Of a stretch of 16,226 bases of DNA, positions 1 to 6,213 are shown piece by piece (within the stretch, counting starts at the first letter, position 1; every line of letters begins with the position of its first letter). Source of the stretch: Bacillota bacterium (GTDB taxonomy: Bacteria; Bacillota_A; Clostridia; Tissierellales; Peptoniphilaceae); the NCBI GenBank assembly GCA_023418535.1, contig JAEZZN010000110.1, forward strand, positions 1-16,226, written 5' to 3'. The position numbers and the translations under genes are program-made. Below the pieces are notes generated by a model. The model was not told the DNA's origin and did no database searches. It was given only the letters and a program-made list of their open reading frames with translations.

Positions 1-5
1 GACCA

Positions 6-764
6 ATGAAACTGAAAGATAAAGTAGTCATTTTAACGGGTGCTAGTTCAGGTATCGGAGAAGCGACAGCATTAAGATTTGCTGAAGAGGGTGCTAAAGT
101 AGTTATTGTTGCTAGATCAGAAGATAAGCTTAACAAAATAGTAGACAGGGCGTCAGAGTTTCCTGGAGAAGTTATCGCTATAGCTGCAGATGTATCTAAA
201 CTAGAAGATGTTGAAAAGTTAGTTAATAAGACTATAGATACTTACGGAAGAATAGATGTATTGGTAAATAATGCAGGAGTATTAGATAATTATCTTTCAG
301 CTGACAACATGACTGATGAAGTTTGGGATAGAGTTTTTGATATTAATGTTACCGGTCCAATGAGATTGATAAGAGAAGTATTGAAATATATGGTGAAAGA
401 AAATAAAGGTAATATTATTAATACTGCATCAGTTGGTGGACTATATGGTGGTAGAGGCGGTATGGCATATGTGGCATCTAAACACGCTTTAGTTGGTATG
501 ACTAAACATATAGGATTTATGTTCCAGGATAAAGGAATAAGATGTAATGCGGTCGCACCTGGATCAATAGCAACAGAAATAGGTCACAAAGTAAAAGAAC
601 CAAATATGGATGTATTAAATAAATTGATGAAAGGTTTCGAACTATATCCAGAAACTGGTGAACCTCTAGAGATTGCAAATGTAATGCTATTCTTAGCTTC
701 AGATGACTCTAGTTTTGTAAATGGTACAACCATAGTAGCAGACGGTGGCTGGACAGCATTCTAA
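6..764 (+). CDS. SDR-family NAD(P)-dependent oxidoreductase
   Basis: A 252-aa classical short-chain dehydrogenase/reductase, a typical length for the family. It has the Rossmann dinucleotide motif TGASSGIG at residues 11-18, the NNAG motif at 88-91, Asn114, and the catalytic Ser142, Tyr155 and Lys159 (YxxxK). The C-terminus carries the usual tail ending NGTTIVADGGW. It should be a soluble cytoplasmic enzyme oxidising or reducing an alcohol/carbonyl pair with NAD(P)(H). The substrate cannot be inferred: the family is broad and no pathway neighbours are visible. The ATG at position 6 fits the start of the fold, but only five bases lie upstream, so its ribosome binding site and promoter are outside the window. 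It stands alone, followed by its own terminator and a convergent gene. Confidence 0.93.
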   Translation: MKLKDKVVILTGASSGIGEATALRFAEEGAKVVIVARSEDKLNKIVDRASEFPGEVIAIAADVSKLEDVEKLVNKTIDTYGRIDVLVNNAGVLDNYLSADNMTDEVWDRVFDINVTGPMRLIREVLKYMVKENKGNIINTASVGGLYGGRGGMAYVASKHALVGMTKHIGFMFQDKGIRCNAVAPGSIATEIGHKVKEPNMDVLNKLMKGFELYPETGEPLEIANVMLFLASDDSSFVNGTTIVADGGWTAF

Positions 765-790
765 TAGGATGATTACTATATACCAAATTA

Positions 791-837
791 AAAAGCTATT
801 ATATATGACTTAGTGTTATTATATAATAGCTTTTTTT
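791..837 (+). terminator. Factor-independent terminator of the SDR gene
   Basis: A perfect 15-bp inverted repeat (791-805 with 820-834, AAAAGCTATTATATA and its complement) encloses a 14-nt loop and runs directly into seven T residues. It starts 27 nt after the SDR stop codon. Confidence 0.85.
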
Positions 838-975
838 GATGATTTTATTATTTAGATATTTTATACTTCCCAACCCTCATTGTAGCAACTTTTATTTTCA
901 AGGTTCTAAAATATCTGTTGGGCATCTTATAAAGTCTTGAGCTTGACCTAATAGATTGGACTTTTCCTTAGTAAC

Positions 976-2370
976 TTATTTTACTTTTTCTCCTAACCAA
1001 TCAAATAAATTGTTTCCTTCTTCATCTTTAACATCATTATTGAATGCATATATCCATGACCAGTGTCCATTATATTCAAATGGTTTTCCTTTTTCATCTT
1101 TATACTTACCACTTAAATCAATCACATTATCATATGTTGTTTCTTTAAATTCTTTCATATCTTTTTCTTCAAGAAGTCTAGATAAAGGTATCTCATTTTT
1201 TTCAGGATCTATAGTATCATCATTTAAAGAATAAATCATCCAAATCGCAGTATTTTTCATATTCTCAATCTTTTCATCTGTCATAAATTTTGGATCATAC
1301 GCAGGACATATTGGAAATGCCGCAGCAAAATAATCTTTATACGAAGTGATCATATCATATGTCATAAATCCACCATTTGAACAACCGCCTATAATGATCT
1401 TGTTTGGATCAATATCTGGATTTTCTGATACATATTTATCTATAAGTTCCTTTAGACTAGATTTATACATACTACTCTTTTCACCAACTCCTTCAAGTGA
1501 TTTAGTTTCATCTCCTGTATCCATCCAGAATGTTTCCGCCTGTGGCATAAGTATATGTGCTCCATTAGCAAATCTTTTTTGAAATTCTTCTGTTGAAAAT
1601 ACTGATGCTTTATTAGCTAATAGTATAGTTCTAGGATCTTTTCCACCTTCCCCACCACCATGTAGCCATATAACTAAAGGTTTATTTTTTTCTTCATTTG
1701 AAGGTTTATAATATGCATAAGCCATATCAATGTCTTCACTAGATTGGAAATTAGAGTATTCAAAATTTTCAATATCTTTCGCAATAAAATTTTTATCATC
1801 TTTAAAATCTATCTTAGAATTGATTTCTAAATCTTTTAATTTATTATTAGATGATTTTATAATCAACTCATAAGGATCACACCAGTTATTTGAACCAGTA
1901 TTCATACTATATATAAATGGGTTTCCTTCAGTTGGTGATACATCAAATTCTATTGTTAAATACATAGATTTTGCGTCATCAACTTCTTCACCATTTTCGT
2001 TACTTAAATATACATCATTAATAGTTCTTTCAGATTCAACAACAATATGTTTCGGTGCTTCTCCATCTTTTTCAAATTTTTCCCAGTCAAAAGATTCTTT
2101 TTTTTCTACTACATTAAAATCTTCTTTATTTATATCAGTTTTTTCTACTTCTTTATTTAATTTAACAATTGTTTTTGTTACACCAGGCCCCCAGTCAAAT
2201 CCTTCAACAACAGCTTTTTGTTCTCCTTTAACTTCTGCAGTGTCTACACTTTCTTGGTTTGTCTCTTCTTGAGTTTCTTTTATACTTTCAGATTCATTAT
2301 TTTTACTACATCCTACAAATACGAATGTGAAAACTAATAATAAAAATATTATTATATGATTTTTTTTCAT
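976..2370 (-). CDS. Lipoprotein alpha/beta-hydrolase (prolyl-oligopeptidase/esterase type)
   Basis: A 464-aa protein with a lipoprotein signal peptide: MKKN, a hydrophobic stretch at 5-19 and a lipobox ending FVGC with Cys21 as lipidation site. A Glu/Lys-rich linker follows to about residue 50. Residues 55-200 look like a beta-rich N-terminal domain, as in secreted S9-like esterases. The hydrolase domain begins near 210 with an HGGG oxyanion motif (237-240), a nucleophile elbow GGCSNGG with Ser331, a candidate acid in SLNDD (Asp384/385), and His436 in NGHWSW. It should therefore be an extracellular, membrane-anchored serine esterase or peptidase. The substrate is unknown. The start is set by GGAGGA five bases upstream of the ATG. 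It is transcribed alone, with an unusual leader containing a cre-like site, suggesting carbon-source control. Confidence 0.85.
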   Translation of the reverse strand: MKKNHIIIFLLLVFTFVFVGCSKNNESESIKETQEETNQESVDTAEVKGEQKAVVEGFDWGPGVTKTIVKLNKEVEKTDINKEDFNVVEKKESFDWEKFEKDGEAPKHIVVESERTINDVYLSNENGEEVDDAKSMYLTIEFDVSPTEGNPFIYSMNTGSNNWCDPYELIIKSSNNKLKDLEINSKIDFKDDKNFIAKDIENFEYSNFQSSEDIDMAYAYYKPSNEEKNKPLVIWLHGGGEGGKDPRTILLANKASVFSTEEFQKRFANGAHILMPQAETFWMDTGDETKSLEGVGEKSSMYKSSLKELIDKYVSENPDIDPNKIIIGGCSNGGFMTYDMITSYKDYFAAAFPICPAYDPKFMTDEKIENMKNTAIWMIYSLNDDTIDPEKNEIPLSRLLEEKDMKEFKETTYDNVIDLSGKYKDEKGKPFEYNGHWSWIYAFNNDVKDEEGNNLFDWLGEKVK

Positions 2371-2396
2371 TTTTCCTCCAATATATTTTTGTTTTA

Positions 2397-2439
2397 TTTA
2401 TAGTACATTTTGATAGCTATGTAATTCTAAACGTTTACA
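2397..2439 (-). promoter_or_regulatory. Proximal promoter with abutting cre-like (CcpA) site
   Basis: Reading the minus strand, TGTAAACGTTTAGA (2439-2426) matches 13 of 14 positions of the CcpA consensus TGWAANCGNTNWCA. It is immediately followed by a candidate -35 ATTACA (2425-2420), a 17-bp spacer and a -10 TATAAA (2402-2397). The gene start is at 2370. Placement against the -35 is typical of catabolite control, but binding is inferred. Confidence 0.5.
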
Positions 2440-2471
2440 TTACCTCCTTTATTTAATGTTTAGATTTCCAT

Positions 2472-2522
2472 AAAAAAAACCAATAATAACCCACGCAAAA
2501 AAACATTGGTTATTATTGGTTT
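2472..2522 (-). terminator. Leader terminator between two promoters of the lipoprotein gene
   Basis: A 15-bp perfect inverted repeat (AAACCAATAATAACC, 2477-2491, with its complement at 2508-2522) has a 16-nt loop and is followed on the minus strand by eight T residues. It lies about 27 nt after the predicted start site of the distal promoter and about 100 nt before the lipoprotein start codon. That makes it a premature or attenuating terminator, or the end of a small RNA of about 75 nt. No complete gene precedes it on this strand. Confidence 0.7.
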
Positions 2523-2555
2523 AGCTTGCAAACGCAATCACTATCCTTATAATTA

Positions 2556-2584
2556 CTTATATCACAAAAATATCTATTTATCAA
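2556..2584 (-). promoter_or_regulatory. Distal sigma-A promoter of the lipoprotein leader
   Basis: On the minus strand, TTGATA (2584-2579), a 17-bp spacer and TATAAG (2561-2556) match the vegetative consensus 5/6 and 5/6. Transcription would begin near 2549 and meet the leader terminator about 27 nt later. Confidence 0.55.
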
Positions 2585-2606
2585 GTTTGTTTTATTATAT
2601 TATAAT
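2578..2606 (+). promoter_or_regulatory. Promoter of the double-GNAT gene
   Basis: TTATCA (2578-2583), a 17-bp spacer and a perfect TATAAT (2601-2606). An AAGGAG ribosome site at 2627-2632 precedes the ATG at 2638. The -35 overlaps, on the opposite strand, the -35 of the divergent lipoprotein promoter. Confidence 0.5.
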
Positions 2607-2637
2607 ATAATAAAAACAAAACACCTAAGGAGTCCCC

Positions 2638-3528
2638 ATGCAAATAAAATCAACAAACAAATTAAATGAAAAAGAAATAAAATCCATTGAAAAACTTCTA
2701 ACTAAAGTTAATAAATTTGATGGAACATATAGAGAGCCTTATCTTGATAATGACTATAATTTTGATAAGGATATGCCTGCATTTTTTATGGCATATAATG
2801 ACTCCAATGATTTGATAGGAATTCTTGCTACATATGCTGATAGCAAAGATGTAGAGATTCAATTAAAAATAGATCCTGATTATAGAAGAAAAAAAGTAGC
2901 TTCTCGTCTATATAAAACTTTTCTGAAAGAAACTAAAGAGTATGACTTAAATACCGTATCTTTTGTGACAGAAGAAGTCTTTCTTGATAATAATCCTGAT
3001 ATAATTGAAAATCTTAATTTAACAAGATGTGACTCTGAAGAGTTTCAATTATCAAGAAAATTTAATAAAGAAGATATAGATGATACATCATATAATACTA
3101 ATTTGGTGTTTGAAAAGGCAAGTATGAAAGATGTCGATGAATTGACTCATTTGATGCATGAAGCCTTTGACTCTCCTTTAGACATTGCTGAAAGATATAA
3201 TATTTCTAGTATTAAATCAGATACTGTAGATATATATGTATTGAGAAATGACAAGGATATTATATCTAGAGTTTCTGTAGATTATGCATCAGATGTAAAC
3301 TATATGTATAGTGTAGCAACTAAGAAAGCATATTTAAGACAAGGCCATGCCTATAATCTATTATCAAGAACGATAAAAGAATTGGAAAAAGAAAATCATA
3401 AAGATTTTCAAATAGCAGTAGATGTTGAAAATGTTAAAGCAAAAAATCTATATGAAAAGCTTGGATTTAATATCGATACAAGAGTTCTTTATTTGGACGC
3501 TGTAGATATGAATAATGTATTTAAATAG
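2638..3528 (+). CDS. Tandem GNAT-domain N-acetyltransferase
   Basis: A 296-aa protein with two GNAT folds in tandem. Domain 1 spans about 1-145. Its acetyl-CoA motif region is IDPDYRRKKVASRLY (78-92), where the usual Gly positions are Lys/Ala, so this half may be degenerate. Domain 2 spans about 155-296. It has VATKKAYLRQGHAYNLL (226-242, R-Q-G-H-A as the pyrophosphate loop) and a typical C-terminal motif NVKAKNLYEKLGF (265-277). This layout, with a weak N-terminal and a better conserved C-terminal domain, resembles mycothiol-synthase-like double GNATs, but the acceptor is unknown. The AAGGAG six bases before the ATG supports the start. It is monocistronic and divergent from the lipoprotein gene. 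Confidence 0.85.
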   Translation: MQIKSTNKLNEKEIKSIEKLLTKVNKFDGTYREPYLDNDYNFDKDMPAFFMAYNDSNDLIGILATYADSKDVEIQLKIDPDYRRKKVASRLYKTFLKETKEYDLNTVSFVTEEVFLDNNPDIIENLNLTRCDSEEFQLSRKFNKEDIDDTSYNTNLVFEKASMKDVDELTHLMHEAFDSPLDIAERYNISSIKSDTVDIYVLRNDKDIISRVSVDYASDVNYMYSVATKKAYLRQGHAYNLLSRTIKELEKENHKDFQIAVDVENVKAKNLYEKLGFNIDTRVLYLDAVDMNNVFK

Positions 3529-3535
3529 AATTTAA

Positions 3536-3566
3536 AAGGAGTCTAAATAAATTATCTAGACTCCTT
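3536..3566. terminator. Shared bidirectional terminator between convergent genes
   Basis: A perfect 10-bp inverted repeat, AAGGAGTCTA (3536-3545) with TAGACTCCTT (3557-3566), and an 11-nt loop. It lies between the stop codons of the GNAT gene (+) and the FMN reductase gene (-), with short T tracts on either strand. Confidence 0.65.
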
Positions 3567-3579
3567 AATACATTTTCTA

Positions 3580-4125
3580 TTATCCTATAAATTCTACAAA
3601 TTTTCCAACAAACATTTCTAAATATTCTTTTGTTGCTTCTACAATATTTCCATTTTCATCAAAACATTGATGTATTTCTGATAGCATTACTTCAGGTTGC
3701 TCTAATACATTAGCACCTAAGAATGATAATGAAGTTTTTACTTCATAATTAGCTCTCAATGCTGCTGTCTTAGCTAAAGATGAGCTTGCAACAGCCGCCT
3801 TCTTACCTGTCCATTTAACATCAGTATACGGTCTTGATCCTACGTCGATAGCATTTTTAATGCTTGCAGGCATCGCTCTGTTGTACTCAGGTGTAACAAA
3901 TATAAATGCATCTGATTCTTCTAATTCATTTCTAAATCTTGTGTAAGATTGTGGTGTTTCTAATGTACCATCGTCATATTCTTCATTGTATAAAGGTAAA
4001 TCCGCTATTTCGATGAATTTAGCTTCATAGCCTTCTGGTAATAAATCGATTATATTTTCCGCTACCTTTTTATTAAATGACGCTTGTCTCAAACTACCTA
4101 AAATTATTCCTATTTCTTTATTCAT
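3580..4125 (-). CDS. NADPH-dependent FMN reductase (flavodoxin-like)
   Basis: A 181-aa flavodoxin-fold reductase, the usual size. The phosphate-binding loop GSLRQASFN (10-18) matches the family GSxRxxSxN motif, and PEYN (79-82) followed by IKNAID is the second signature around the flavin. It should be a soluble homodimeric FMN protein reducing flavins, quinones or azo compounds with NADPH; the true substrate is not determinable. The open frame extends upstream to 4152. I place the start at 4125 because a GGGAG site lies 7 nt before that ATG and because the domain begins exactly there (MNKEIGIILGS). It is monocistronic, sharing a terminator with the convergent GNAT gene. Confidence 0.92.
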   Translation of the reverse strand: MNKEIGIILGSLRQASFNKKVAENIIDLLPEGYEAKFIEIADLPLYNEEYDDGTLETPQSYTRFRNELEESDAFIFVTPEYNRAMPASIKNAIDVGSRPYTDVKWTGKKAAVASSSLAKTAALRANYEVKTSLSFLGANVLEQPEVMLSEIHQCFDENGNIVEATKEYLEMFVGKFVEFIG

Positions 4126-4162
4126 ATATTTCTCCCTTTTTCTGATTTTCACAAAGATGAAT

Positions 4163-4179
4163 ATACCCCGTTATGGTAT
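4163..4179. promoter_or_regulatory. Dyad upstream of the FMN reductase, possible operator
   Basis: ATACC, seven bases, GGTAT: a 5-bp inverted repeat about 40-55 bp before the reductase start codon, overlapping a possible -10 (TATATT on the minus strand). It could be a regulator site, but the repeat is short. Confidence 0.3.
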
Positions 4180-4230
4180 CTTGAAACATTTAATTATATT
4201 TTTTTACTTTATCAAATTATTTATAACAAA

Positions 4231-4824
4231 TTAATCCTTATATATTGGATATTTTTTCTTATCTTCTTCTGTAATTTTACGAATAACTTTACAAGGGACT
4301 CCTGCTGCTATTACTCCTTCAGGTATATCCTTGTTGACTACACTTCCTGCGCCAATTATCGTATTGCTACCAATAGAAACACCAGGCAATACAGATACAT
4401 TTGCACCAATCCATACATCGTTACCTACATTAATTGGAAGCGCTATTTCCAGTCCTTTTGCTCTTTGTTCGGAATCTATAGCATGACCTGCAGTTGAAAA
4501 TACAACATTTGGAGCGATAAATACATTGTCACCAAAAGTAACTTTTGCTCCATCGAGTATTGTGCAATTATGATTTGTGTAAAAATTATTTCCAATACTT
4601 ATATTGCTACCATAGTCACAATAAAATGGTTGAGTAATTACAAAATCTCCTTTAATATTTCCGATTATTTGATTAATAATATTTTCCTGCTTTTCTACAT
4701 CGGAGGGTTTGCATTGATTAAACTCATGACATAAGTCAGCACATATAATTCTATTTTCTACAATTTCTTTGTCATAATTGGCATCATACAAATAGCCTGA
4801 TTGAGCTTTTTGCCATTCTTTCAT
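4231..4824 (-). CDS. Maltose/galactoside-type O-acetyltransferase (hexapeptide repeat)
   Basis: A 197-aa left-handed beta-helix acetyltransferase of the maltose/galactoside O-acetyltransferase (Maa/LacA) group, typical in length. Residues 1-55 form the family's helical N-terminal cap (MKEWQKAQSGYLYDANYDKE). Hexapeptide repeats run from about 60 to 180 (IGNNFYTNHNC, FGDNVFIAPNV, VGNDVWIGANV, IGSNTIIGAGSVV). The catalytic His is His114 in the STAGHAID loop, and the acetyl-CoA end has the usual GVPCKVIRKI. It should be a cytoplasmic trimer that transfers acetyl from acetyl-CoA to a sugar hydroxyl. The substrate is open. AGGAG seven bases before the ATG supports the start. No sugar-uptake genes adjoin it and I see no clear terminator downstream. 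Confidence 0.92.
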   Translation of the reverse strand: MKEWQKAQSGYLYDANYDKEIVENRIICADLCHEFNQCKPSDVEKQENIINQIIGNIKGDFVITQPFYCDYGSNISIGNNFYTNHNCTILDGAKVTFGDNVFIAPNVVFSTAGHAIDSEQRAKGLEIALPINVGNDVWIGANVSVLPGVSIGSNTIIGAGSVVNKDIPEGVIAAGVPCKVIRKITEEDKKKYPIYKD

Positions 4825-4950
4825 TTGTAACTCCTAAAGTAATTTATTTTTTTATTATTTATAATATATTTTAACTTTTAAAATATATATTTCTACTTTA
4901 TAAATATAAACTATTTTCAAATTATGGTTGATTATATTTATTATATATTA

Positions 4951-4987
4951 TAAAAAACCAGCGACAAATATTTCTAAATGTCTCTGG
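4951..4987 (-). terminator. Orphan factor-independent terminator
   Basis: On the minus strand, CCAGAGACA pairs with TGTCGCTGG (one mismatch, 12-nt loop) and is followed by six T residues. No intact minus-strand gene ends just upstream; the nearest is the GNAT gene ending at 5421. Confidence 0.6.
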
Positions 4988-5128
4988 CTTAAAGTCTAAC
5001 TTTTTGGGGTAAGTTATCTAAAACAGATTTGGTTTTTATATAATTTTTTTTAATATTTTATTCCTCTGCAGTACCAGGAAATTTAGACTTTGAAAACTCT
5101 TTTTTTTTTTCGTAACAAAAGAAACGTA

Positions 5129-5160
5129 AAAGTGCAACGCATTTTTTTACGTTGCACTTT
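5129..5160. repeat. Strong 11-bp perfect hairpin in non-coding DNA
   Basis: AAAGTGCAACG (5129-5139) and CGTTGCACTTT (5150-5160) with a 10-nt loop rich in T. GCGTTG recurs at 5161-5166. Neither side has a proper terminal T tract, so it is more likely an operator or an RNA structure than a terminator. Confidence 0.5.
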
Positions 5161-5282
5161 GCGTTGTACTCTGATATTTTTTCTTCACTTTAACCAACGA
5201 TACATATTCAATAAGAATCATAGTGATAAGTACTGCAATTAAGCACTTCAAAAATGAGTTTATTTATCCATTTTTATCGCAA

Positions 5283-5311
5283 ATTTTTAGTCCCATTCCA
5301 GTACAAGTCCC
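5283..5311. repeat. 29-bp AGTCC-rich direct repeat, copy 1
   Basis: It begins ATTTTTAGTCCC and matches 6143-6171 at 25 of 29 positions in the same orientation. The two copies flank the GNAT gene at 5421-5966. Confidence 0.65.
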
Positions 5312-5378
5312 ACAATATAAATCCTATAGTATTATTAATGTTTTCAGACATTATATTTTCTATCTATTCAGACAGATT

Positions 5379-5393
5379 GTTAATCGCATTAAC
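5379..5393. promoter_or_regulatory. 15-bp palindrome, possible operator
   Basis: GTTAAT-CGC-ATTAAC, a perfect inverted repeat with a 3-nt centre, 28 bases past the stop codon of the GNAT gene. Its role is unknown. Confidence 0.3.
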
Positions 5394-5420
5394 CGAAAAA
5401 TTTATACTTTAGAAATTTAT

Positions 5421-5966
5421 TTAGATACTTTTTACCATTGTTATATTATTGTATCGTGTTCCATCTTTCAAAATAAATGCATCTGGCATTTCTCCCACTT
5501 TGACGAATCCTAGTTTCTCATAAAGAATCTGACATCTTTTATTACCTGAGAAATAATCCAGTTCAATTTGGGTAAGTCCACATTCCTTAGCATAGTCTTC
5601 AAGACAAAGAAGCATCTTCCCTCCTATTCCTAAGTTCCAAAATTCTTTCAGCACTGTAACCGCGACATATCCTCGATGACACATTTTCATTTTTTTTAAT
5701 CTTGAAATCTGAGCACTTGCAATCAATCTTCCATCAAACTCTGCTATAATCATAAGAATGTCCTCAGATTCATTAAAATTTTTTATCATCTTCTCTTCCT
5801 GTTCTACAGTCAGAGTTATTTCTTCTGGATAAGAGGATAAAAAGTTAGATTCTCCCATAACAGTTTTTAAATATTCAATAATTTCCGCAGCATCTTTTAC
5901 TTGAATTTCTCTAATTCGGCAAATCCTACCATCTTTCATTTCAAAACTTACTGGTTTGTATTTCAT
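5421..5966 (-). CDS. GNAT-family N-acetyltransferase
   Basis: A 181-aa single-domain GNAT protein. The N-terminal strand has [16 protein letters not shown], the usual acceptor-side opening. The core strand [20 protein letters not shown] (100-119) contains the pyrophosphate-binding NLGIGG loop. It is followed by the [21 protein letters not shown] segment typical of the C-terminal acetyl-CoA motif. It resembles RimJ/RimL-like or small-molecule acetyltransferases, but the substrate is unknown. An AAGGG sequence six bases before the ATG is a weaker ribosome site than those of its neighbours. It lies between two copies of a 29-bp repeat and next to an apparent integration boundary, so horizontal acquisition is plausible. 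Confidence 0.85.
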   Translation of the reverse strand: MKYKPVSFEMKDGRICRIREIQVKDAAEIIEYLKTVMGESNFLSSYPEEITLTVEQEEKMIKNFNESEDILMIIAEFDGRLIASAQISRLKKMKMCHRGYVAVTVLKEFWNLGIGGKMLLCLEDYAKECGLTQIELDYFSGNKRCQILYEKLGFVKVGEMPDAFILKDGTRYNNITMVKSI

Positions 5967-6008
5967 ATTTACCCTTAAATGTTTTTTATTGTAATATTTT
6001 TTCTAAAT

Positions 6009-6044
6009 CATTTTATAAATTTACTGTAAAAATTACTCCCATTC
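6009..6044. other. guaA-end-like repeat, candidate distal attachment site
   Basis: CATTTTATAAATTT (6009-6022) followed after 11 bases by TACTCCCATTC (6034-6044). The first part is identical to 9919-9932, and the second matches 9 of 11 bases of the guaA terminal sequence TATTCCCACTC (9940-9950), which there follows after 7 bases. On the minus strand it reads Glu-Glu-Trp-Glu-stop, echoing the guaA ending Ile-Glu-Trp-Glu-stop. It is consistent with a degenerate att repeat. Confidence 0.4.
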
Positions 6045-6142
6045 TTCTTTTTCAAATGTACAATTTATCCCAAATCATTCAAAATACTGCATTCTATTTT
6101 TTCTAATATCACTAAATCCACCTAATTATAGGACGTTTTCAG

Positions 6143-6171
6143 ATTTTTAGTCCCGTCCCAGTCCAAGTACC
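6143..6171. repeat. 29-bp AGTCC-rich direct repeat, copy 2
   Basis: ATTTTTAGTCCC then GTCCCAGTCCAAGTACC. It is 25/29 identical to 5283-5311. It lies about 100 bp inside the left candidate boundary of the guaA island, where an integrase arm site would be expected. Confidence 0.6.
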
Positions 6172-6213
6172 GGTGTCATTTTGAAAAACCAAATAATTTA
6201 TTCATATATTAAT

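Larger units (their letters stand above)
4825..5420. other. Gene-poor, apparently decayed 0.6-kb spacer
   Basis: No convincing gene on either strand. It holds an orphan minus-strand terminator (4951-4987), a strong hairpin (5129-5160), a copy of a 29-bp repeat (5283-5311) and a palindrome (5379-5393). On the minus strand 5189-5058 is open for 44 codons, ends ...KFPGTAEE and stops about 70 nt before the orphan terminator. This could be the 3' end of a lost gene, but it has no start and no recognisable domain. Confidence 0.5.

Noticed and set aside
848..967. Minus-strand frame of 39 codons, very basic, ending KYKISK, just after the lipoprotein gene
   Set aside because: Its only Met codons are internal and lack a ribosome site, and no family is recognised. 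Possibly a remnant, but unsupported.
2520..2547. Possible six-codon leader peptide (GTG ATT GCG TTT GCA AGC TAA) before the leader hairpin on the minus strand
   Set aside because: The AAGGAT sequence is too close to the GTG, and the codons do not form a run of one amino acid as expected for classical attenuation.
5223..5513. Open plus-strand frame of 96 codons
   Set aside because: No ribosome site or recognisable domain, and its 3' third lies antisense to the GNAT gene. Treated as a chance frame.
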